Shown piece after piece: positions 58,799 to 64,000 of a DNA stretch of 64,000 nt. The stretch covers positions 1,687,732 to 1,751,731 of the forward strand of contig NW_019091377.1 of NCBI RefSeq assembly GCF_001949145.1, in the 5' to 3' direction. The notes beneath the pieces were generated by a model. It was not told the DNA's origin, did no database searches, and was given only the letters and a program-made list of their open reading frames with translations. The stretch comes from Acanthaster planci. Taxonomy: Eukaryota; Echinodermata; Asteroidea; Valvatida; Acanthasteridae. The translations under genes and the position numbers were made by a program. How positions within the stretch are numbered: the stretch's first letter is position 1; every line of letters begins with the position of its first letter.

Positions 58799-59008
58799 TC
58801 AAAGTAAATCTGGAGTTGATGATCCAAGGTAGTTCCTCAGGTCGGACACAGTGGAGCGAACAATCTTACAGGGGATGGTCTCCATTCTAAGCCTTGTGTA
58901 AGCCGCGTAGCGATGACACCCCCCAAACGAGTAGTAGTAGTCTCCGCCCTTCCTACCCTTTATCCACAGGATGTCCACCGGGGGAACTTTCTGCCTCTGA
59001 GCTGGATC
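58799..59008 (-). CDS. SRXN1: Sulfiredoxin coding exon 2 (catalytic half)
   Basis: It encodes 69 residues and a TGA stop (complement of 58799-58801). It contains the invariant FGGCHR motif, whose cysteine attacks the phosphorylated sulfinic acid intermediate. The acceptor is preceded by a good pyrimidine tract. Confidence 0.93.
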   Translation of the reverse strand, partial: DPAQRQKVPPVDILWIKGRKGGDYYYSFGGCHRYAAYTRLRMETIPCKIVRSTVSDLRNYLGSSTPDLL

Positions 59009-60922
59009 CTGGAGGAAGAAAAAAATGTGGAGAAACTGTTGTTTGTTGTCAAATGTCTGGATGAAGGAACTTGATGCAAAGAATACTTAGCTTGGAGATG
59101 GAAAGTAACTTTCACGATGCTTCTATTAACCACTTCCTGCCGGGGACTCCGGAATCGGAGACGTATGGCTTACATGCGTGGCCGGGGTCTCCGAACNNNN
59201 NNNNNNNNNNNNNNNNNNNNNNNNNNNNNNNNNNNNNNNNNNNNNNNNNNNNNNNNNNNNNNNNNNNNNNNNNNNNNNNNNNNNNNNNNNNNNNNNNNNN
59301 NNNNNNNNNNNNNNNNNNNNNNNNNNNNNNNNNNNNNNNNNNNNNNNNNNNNNNNNNNNNNNNNNNNNNNNNNNNNNNNNNNNNNNNNNNNNNNNNNNNN
59401 NNNNNNNNNNNNNNNNNNNNNNNNNNNNNNNNNNNNNNNNNNNNNNNNNNNNNNNNNNNNNNNNNNNNNNNNNNNNNNNNNNNNNNNNNNNNNNNNNNNN
59501 NNNNNNNNNNNNNNNNNNNNNNNNNNNNNNNNNNNNNNNNNNNNNNNNNNNNNNNNNNNNNNNNNNNNNNNNNNNNNNNNNNNNNNNNNNNNNNNNNNNN
59601 NNNNNNNNNNNNNNNNNNNNNNNNNNNNNNNNNNNNNNNNNNNNNNNNNNNNNNNNNNNNNNNNNNNNNNNNNNNNNNNNNNNNNNNNNNNACCGACATT
59701 TTTCACTCTCAAAAGTGGTGATAATCTAGCCTTGTTTTGAAACCGTATACAAGGATTTGGGGCATTTATAGTGAGCGGGTTACCACCGGGGACTACAGCG
59801 CTCCACCACCGCAGCGATGAGCTACACAGCACTGCTGCACGCTAATCTGGCTCCTATTGAAAAGAGGTCTGCAGTGCACCGAGTTAGGTTCGTAAACAAA
59901 AGAAAGCTGCATAACACTGCACGATCTGGGCTCTTTTTACAAGGCTGCTGGCCTGGCTGAAATACTTGGGCGTCAATGAAGGTCACCTGTCATTTTAGAG
60001 TAGTGCCTAAAGATTACTTCGTGCAGCTATAAAAGACCGTTAAATGAAATGATGAATTTTTGAAGGATTTTGAAAACAGAAAAAATGATAGTCATGCTGG
60101 CCCAGCATCATCAACATTGAAAAATGCCCCGGCAAGATGTGGTTAATAGGTTGAACAAAACCTTCCATGCCAATTTTTTTACCATGTCCATCTGCTGCAA
60201 CGAAACTTGGGATGTGCCAAAATAACACGATAATTTGAATTAAATGAATAACCTTGAAATAAAAGGATTAGGGACTGTTGTTTCGATTCTTTCTGGTAAT
60301 GAAACTAAGGATTCTTCCACGATGCACACCGCAAAACCAGTGTAGTTTGCAAGCCTAGTGGCTTAGATGACAGAATATATGGTTTTAGAGAAGGAAAGAA
60401 AAGGTTTGAATTGGTATTTGGGGAAGATTTGTGGAAATGGATAAACACAATTTGAGTATTGCTCTGAGTGGGATGTAAACACAGGTGAAGAGTGAGGAAA
60501 AGGTCTGCCTCGTTCCCATTCCGCTAGGTCTCCGTGCTGATAACGCCACATTTTGTTAAACATGTTTTCCCCTGGTGCTGAATGGACTGTGGGCCCCCAT
60601 TGGCTCCACAGGAAATTGCACAAGTAAACAAAGTGTGACGTCATCACGACAGAGGCCTATTTCGCTAGACACTACCCACCTTGATGGTGTCCATCAGTGA
60701 CTGGACTTTGTCCTCGTCCAGCACTGACGGGAACGGTCGGATTAGATGCTGAATGGGGACCTCGTGGACCTCCTCAATGTGACCGGCGTGGATGCTGGTC
60801 ACCGTTTTGGGATCCTCAATGGTCCCTGTCTTGCCTGAGCTGTAAGTAGCCATTCCTGCAGAACACTGGGGTGCCTTCAAGAGTATGTGTCTCTGCTTAA
60901 TCTCCTCAGTGCTCATAAGCAT
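58799..60922 (-). CDS. SRXN1: Sulfiredoxin (two coding exons)
   Basis: Sulfiredoxin uses ATP to reduce cysteine sulfinic acid on overoxidised 2-Cys peroxiredoxins. Coding exons are 60922-60680 and 59008-58799, joined AAG|GTGGGT to CCTCCAG|GAT in phase 0, about 150 residues. Exon 1 carries [20 protein letters not shown] and [19 protein letters not shown]. Exon 2 carries [25 protein letters not shown] with the catalytic cysteine and nucleotide-binding residues, then [17 protein letters not shown] and a stop. The match to the animal family is close over its full length. The first ATG lies immediately after a good acceptor (CATTGCACAG), so an upstream exon must exist and may be non-coding or add residues; MATYSS is an alternative internal start. 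Confidence 0.93.
59126..60146. mobile_element. TTAA-flanked element, long family, copy C (contains gap 3)
   Basis: It starts TTAACCACTTCCTGCCGGGG and ends GGCAAGATGTGGTTAA, bounded by TTAA on both sides. The interior matches copy B (ACCGACATTTTTCACTCTC, CTGCACGCTAATCTGGC). The middle is 495 N (59197-59691). It lies in the sulfiredoxin intron. Confidence 0.78.
59197..59691. other. Assembly gap 3 (495 N)
   Basis: A run of N inside transposon copy C, in the sulfiredoxin intron. It does not touch coding sequence. Confidence 0.95.
60636..60643. promoter_or_regulatory. Perfect CRE palindrome TGACGTCA
   Basis: The consensus CREB/ATF site sits in the sulfiredoxin intron about 37 bases past the exon 1 donor, within GTGACGTCATCAC. 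Mammalian sulfiredoxin is known to be induced through bZIP factors (AP-1, Nrf2), so a bZIP site here is plausible. One octamer alone is weak evidence. Confidence 0.35.
60680..60922 (-). CDS. SRXN1: Sulfiredoxin coding exon 1
   Basis: It encodes 81 residues from ATG at 60922 to the phase-0 donor after AAG. The conserved part begins at [14 protein letters not shown]. The preceding 40 residues ([12 protein letters not shown]...KTGTIEDPK) are not conserved in the family as I know it. Confidence 0.9.
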
Positions 60923-62247
60923 CTGTGCAATGAACAAAAAATGAATGGTTGAGTCCAAGTCATAAAAGACAATGTAACAAGTCCAAGTTGCGTGCCTCCA
61001 ATTGACAACTCTCACCATTTCAGCACGTAAAGAGAGATAAAGAGAGAGGGGAGGGTTCAAGCGAGCAGGTGACTACATGCTTGTGTCCTCAGGCAAGCTA
61101 CTTTACCCCTATTGCCAGAACTGTGGGGTTCAACGTGGGAGTGCGGCAGACATCAAACCCCACAGTTCTGGGGGTACATTTGCCTCTCTTCATGCAAGAC
61201 TTTTACTAGTATTTATAGCTGGGGAGCATTGCATTCTGTGATTGAAATTAGAATCCATATCTTCAGGTTTCATGCCAAAGAAAAGGGAAATAAACATCAG
61301 CTCAATGAGCCACTTGGCTCACCATGACTACACATTTTTCAACATGTCACTTACCAATAACAACATCAAATCTAAATATCCCTCAAGGAAAAACAAAGAG
61401 TGATAGGCTGCAAGTTACATGTACAACTTGAAAATTACACGTGTTTACCTTCAAGAGTTCAATTCTGTGGGCCAAAGTAAATATTCAACATGAAATATAT
61501 GGTTCTGATAAAATGATATTTTTGAATATCATGAATACAGGCCTATCCAGTTAAAATTAATTCTGTCAAACATTTTGAACTTAGGCTACCGTCAGGTAAT
61601 TGCATACAACTTGTAGGCCTAACAAGTTTTACTTTTAAGACAACTGCATATTGTGCTTGCTCTAAAAATTTGAAAGAGAGATTTCCAAGTCTTTACAAAA
61701 GTTTTAACACGTTTAATACAGCTAGGCCTATCTGTCATGAACTGTGTGAATTACATAACTTTAGATTTTTCACAACAGACTAGTAGTATACGTACTTTAT
61801 AGGCATTCTAGGCCTACTGGCGTTAGGGCCTACTTATTCAAAATTCAAGACAAATACACTAGTTTTCTCACCCCACATTGCCCATAGAATAAGGCCAATC
61901 TGAGTAGTTCATGCACACCAACAGAAATTGACAACGTCCTTCTTGCGTAACTAAATACTGACATTGTTTTGGCTCATTTCTAAGGACTCCTCGTATCCGT
62001 AGCAGACGACGTGGTCCACCATCTTCCTAGTATAGCTGAGTTGAACGAACTTTGAAGTATGGTGGCTTTAACAGGACGTGTCTAATATTCGAATTTAGAC
62101 ACAGCCGGTTACAACAATTGCACCCAAAACAAGTGCTTTCGTGGCCACCACTCCCCTTACGTCACGCAGGCCTAAGCAGGCAGAGGTTGGTTTGTTGTGC
62201 AAATGCTGTTGGTGCTCGTCCGAAATTGTTACTGAGAATCAGCCGCC
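60923..62247. promoter_or_regulatory. Divergent promoter region between sulfiredoxin and the downstream gene
   Basis: The region must hold the first exon and promoter of sulfiredoxin (minus) and the promoter of the next gene (plus). A CRE-like TTACGTCA lies at 62157-62164, about 85 bp before the plus-strand start codon. Several TAGGCCTA octamers occur at 61600-61820. A 16-bp perfect hairpin lies at 61115-61171. The position of the shared promoter, roughly 61950-62200, is inferred. Confidence 0.4.
61115..61171. repeat. Perfect 16-bp hairpin, CCAGAACTGTGGGGTT arms
   Basis: The arm 61115-61130 is the exact reverse complement of 61156-61171, with a 25-base loop. It lies upstream of sulfiredoxin coding exon 1 and may belong to a decayed SINE or MITE. 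Confidence 0.7.
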
Positions 62248-63945
62248 ATGGCACTCCGAATGACATTGAACCGAGCTGTTAAGGTAAGTGTGGGATTTCT
62301 AGAAATTTACACAGACCAAGAAATCGTCTGAGGTCAGTTTGGGGATCATTGTTTCTCCAATCGGGTAAATTTTCCTGATAGGTTTTGCAAACTTGCTAGA
62401 GTGCAGTGTCCAGGCTTCGATATCTTGAGCGTGTAGGACTGTAGCTGTGTAGACATTTCCAACTCAAGTCCATACAGGACCCAACCTGAGGAACCTTTCA
62501 TATGGGAAATTTTAAAATTTTTATTTCTTTTCTTGAATCTTGAGTTCATTTTTTGTTTGTTTAATGTAAAATCTTTTCAAATGTACTCGATTTTTCTTTA
62601 CAAAATAAGCCATGAAATGTTTTGAACAAAATGAAACAAAAATCATCTTCTGATCAAAAGAATTGGTTGAAGAGGTCAGAAATAAGATGTTTGCTCCTTT
62701 TTCCTTCCCACAGTGCCTTTCTACCATTGTGTAAAATCACCCATGCAGTATTTACGATAAGGCTTATAGCACCAGTCATAGAACAGAAAGTGTAAAACCC
62801 ACAATGTTTTGCACTTTTATTATATTTGTTCGAAGTCTGGCTTTGCTGGCTCACAAGGCTATTACGGTAACTGAGTAGTTTTTACATTTTTATTAAGTCC
62901 TTTTTAATTCTTTACTAGGTCTCGGTGGGACCGAGTAAGTTTTGTATCTGAGTTAGCATGAGCATTAGTTGGCATGAATCTGAATGGTCATGGATTTGAG
63001 TATAACAGATCCCATGTAGGCCTAACATACCTGAAGACGAGGGGGCCTTCATGTATACATACTTGTACTTTTTAGAATGGCAGAAAGGTTTTGACTTTAA
63101 TACCCCAACACACCAAAACCAGTCAGGAACAACTAAATCTTGAAAAATAACTGTCTATTTGTGTTAGAATTATGTAAACACTCAGCACAACCTTTAATTT
63201 CAGGACTTTAATGGAATGTTCAGGCCACCGGCAGCGAAAAGGGGTAGGGAACAGCAGCCCCTCACACTTTTTCAATGGGGGAGGGGGCTGGCCTCCCTTT
63301 TTGCTGGACCTATAATTAGGTGGGGCTCCATGGGATTGAGCTACATGCATTAGTGGCTGATGCCTAATGGTTTAACAACTTGCCCCCCCTCCCACTTTGA
63401 AAATTGTCCTGCCGCCGATGGTTCAGGCGTAATATTAGAGGATGAAAGTTTGCATTTTCCTTGATTTTTTTGGTTTTGCTAAACAGTGATTTCCCTTTGA
63501 TACAAAAACCTCAACTATGGTTCACATCATCTGAACGTTGTGGGAAGTGACCTAGCCTGATGCTGCTGTGTTACAGGTACAAACAGCTAAACTCCATAAC
63601 CACATCTGCCTTCACAGTTACCAATTCACTCCTGGGTGGAAGGAGGCAGGTAGGGCTGAAGTGACGGTCACAGTTTGTGACTTCCTGCTGGGATTCGAAT
63701 CCCAGACCCGGTTATCATGAGTTACCGCGCAGATGCTAACTGCTAGGCCACATGCCCCAACAAGCATCAGCTCTTGGCCACATGCGTTAGTTCTGTGATC
63801 AATTCTGATATTGATGACAAACATTGTTCCATACAGGCTGTTGCCAACCAGCTTCCTCGCTCTCAGGCCGTGTTGGCACGGAGCCGGACAACAGCGTCCA
63901 GTCCTGAGACGGCTTCAAGACCACCGTCAGCCGGTCTGGCTTTTG
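62248..63945 (+). CDS. 5' end of a mitochondrial protein gene, probably medium-chain acyl-CoA dehydrogenase (partial)
   Basis: The start has an ideal context (GCCGCCATGG at 62248). Exon 1 (62248-62283) encodes MALRMTLNRAVK; exon 2 (63837-63945) encodes AVANQLPRSQAVLARSRTTA...PPSAGLAF plus one base before GTAGGT. This is an arginine- and alanine-rich, nearly acid-free amphipathic start, a typical mitochondrial presequence. From memory of human ACADM, a short first coding exon in phase 0 and a second ending in phase 1 just before GlyPheSerPhe|Glu match this layout, and ...GLAF|G would continue as GLAFE. The catalytic part is outside the window, so the identity is an inference. Confidence 0.55.
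62284..63599 (+). other. Intron 1 of the partial mitochondrial gene
   Basis: No embedded gene is seen. One TAGGCCTA octamer lies near 63017. The remainder is AT-rich with no repeat that I can match to other families in the window. Confidence 0.45.
63600..63775 (-). mobile_element. tRNA-derived SINE
   Basis: On the minus strand there is an A box (GTGGCCTAGCAGTTAGC) and, about 35 bases later, a strong B box (GGGATTCGAATCCC), followed by a non-tRNA body. The acceptor stem does not pair, so it is a SINE head and not a working tRNA gene. It lies in intron 1 of the partial gene, ending some 60 bp before exon 2. Confidence 0.65.
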
Positions 63946-64000
63946 GTAGGTGGAGAATGGATATTCAGTCCTAAAAGAAGAGGTGGGAGAAGGGAGAATC

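Noticed and set aside
61952-62030. Minus-strand ATG frame (MVDHVVCYGYEE...) as sulfiredoxin first coding exon
   Set aside because: It runs into a stop. The only nearby GT would join sulfiredoxin exon 1 in the wrong phase, so at most it is leader sequence.
63660-63757. Possible tRNA gene on the minus strand
   Set aside because: A and B boxes are good, but the acceptor stem does not pair and the sequence continues as a SINE body.
1-64000. CRISPR arrays, operons or bacterial features
   Set aside because: The sequence is intron-rich animal DNA; no regular direct repeats with unique spacers are present.

Overview
The window is animal nuclear DNA: exons split by GT-AG introns, many non-autonomous transposons, three runs of N, and extracellular multidomain proteins. 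The octamer TAGGCCTA is far more common than base composition predicts. Together with the domain mix (a reprolysin protease joined to many TSP1 and CUB modules) this makes an invertebrate deuterostome, probably an echinoderm, my best guess. The species is an inference; nothing in the window proves it.

Positions 2528-56260 (+) hold one very large gene. I could join 58 exons with every splice at GT-AG and every phase matching: 9,777 coding bases, 3,258 residues. In order it encodes a signal peptide, an ADAMTS-type prodomain with a furin site RRKR, a complete reprolysin zinc protease (HEIGHSLGMYHD and a Met-turn), an ADAMTS disintegrin-like domain, a block of ten TSP1-like repeats, then a long tail in which TSP1 and CUB domains alternate, ending on a CUB. 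My count is 22 TSP1-like repeats and 12 CUB domains. The usual ADAMTS central TSP1, cysteine-rich and spacer domains are absent, and the intron where they would lie is short and fully sequenced. The tail is built from a three-exon cassette (TSP1; CUB first half; CUB second half) with fixed phases 0-1-0-0, repeated about eight times. This gene is the most interesting object here.

Positions 58799-60922 (-) hold sulfiredoxin in two coding exons, convergent with the protease gene. From 62248 (+), divergent from sulfiredoxin, begins a gene for a mitochondrial protein. Only two exons of its presequence are inside the window; the sequence and splice phases fit medium-chain acyl-CoA dehydrogenase.

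The introns and spacers carry several transposon families: a TTAA-flanked element with ends CCACTTCCTGCCGG (five copies, two associated with assembly gaps), a shorter TTAA-flanked family (three copies), a long-palindrome MITE (three copies), a GGGCC(C)AATTTCAT element (two copies), a hAT-like element with a near-perfect 8-bp target duplication, a 428-bp inverted-repeat element, tRNA-derived SINE pieces and a zinc-finger ORF fragment that looks transposon-derived. Positions 1-2237 show no gene that I can support.
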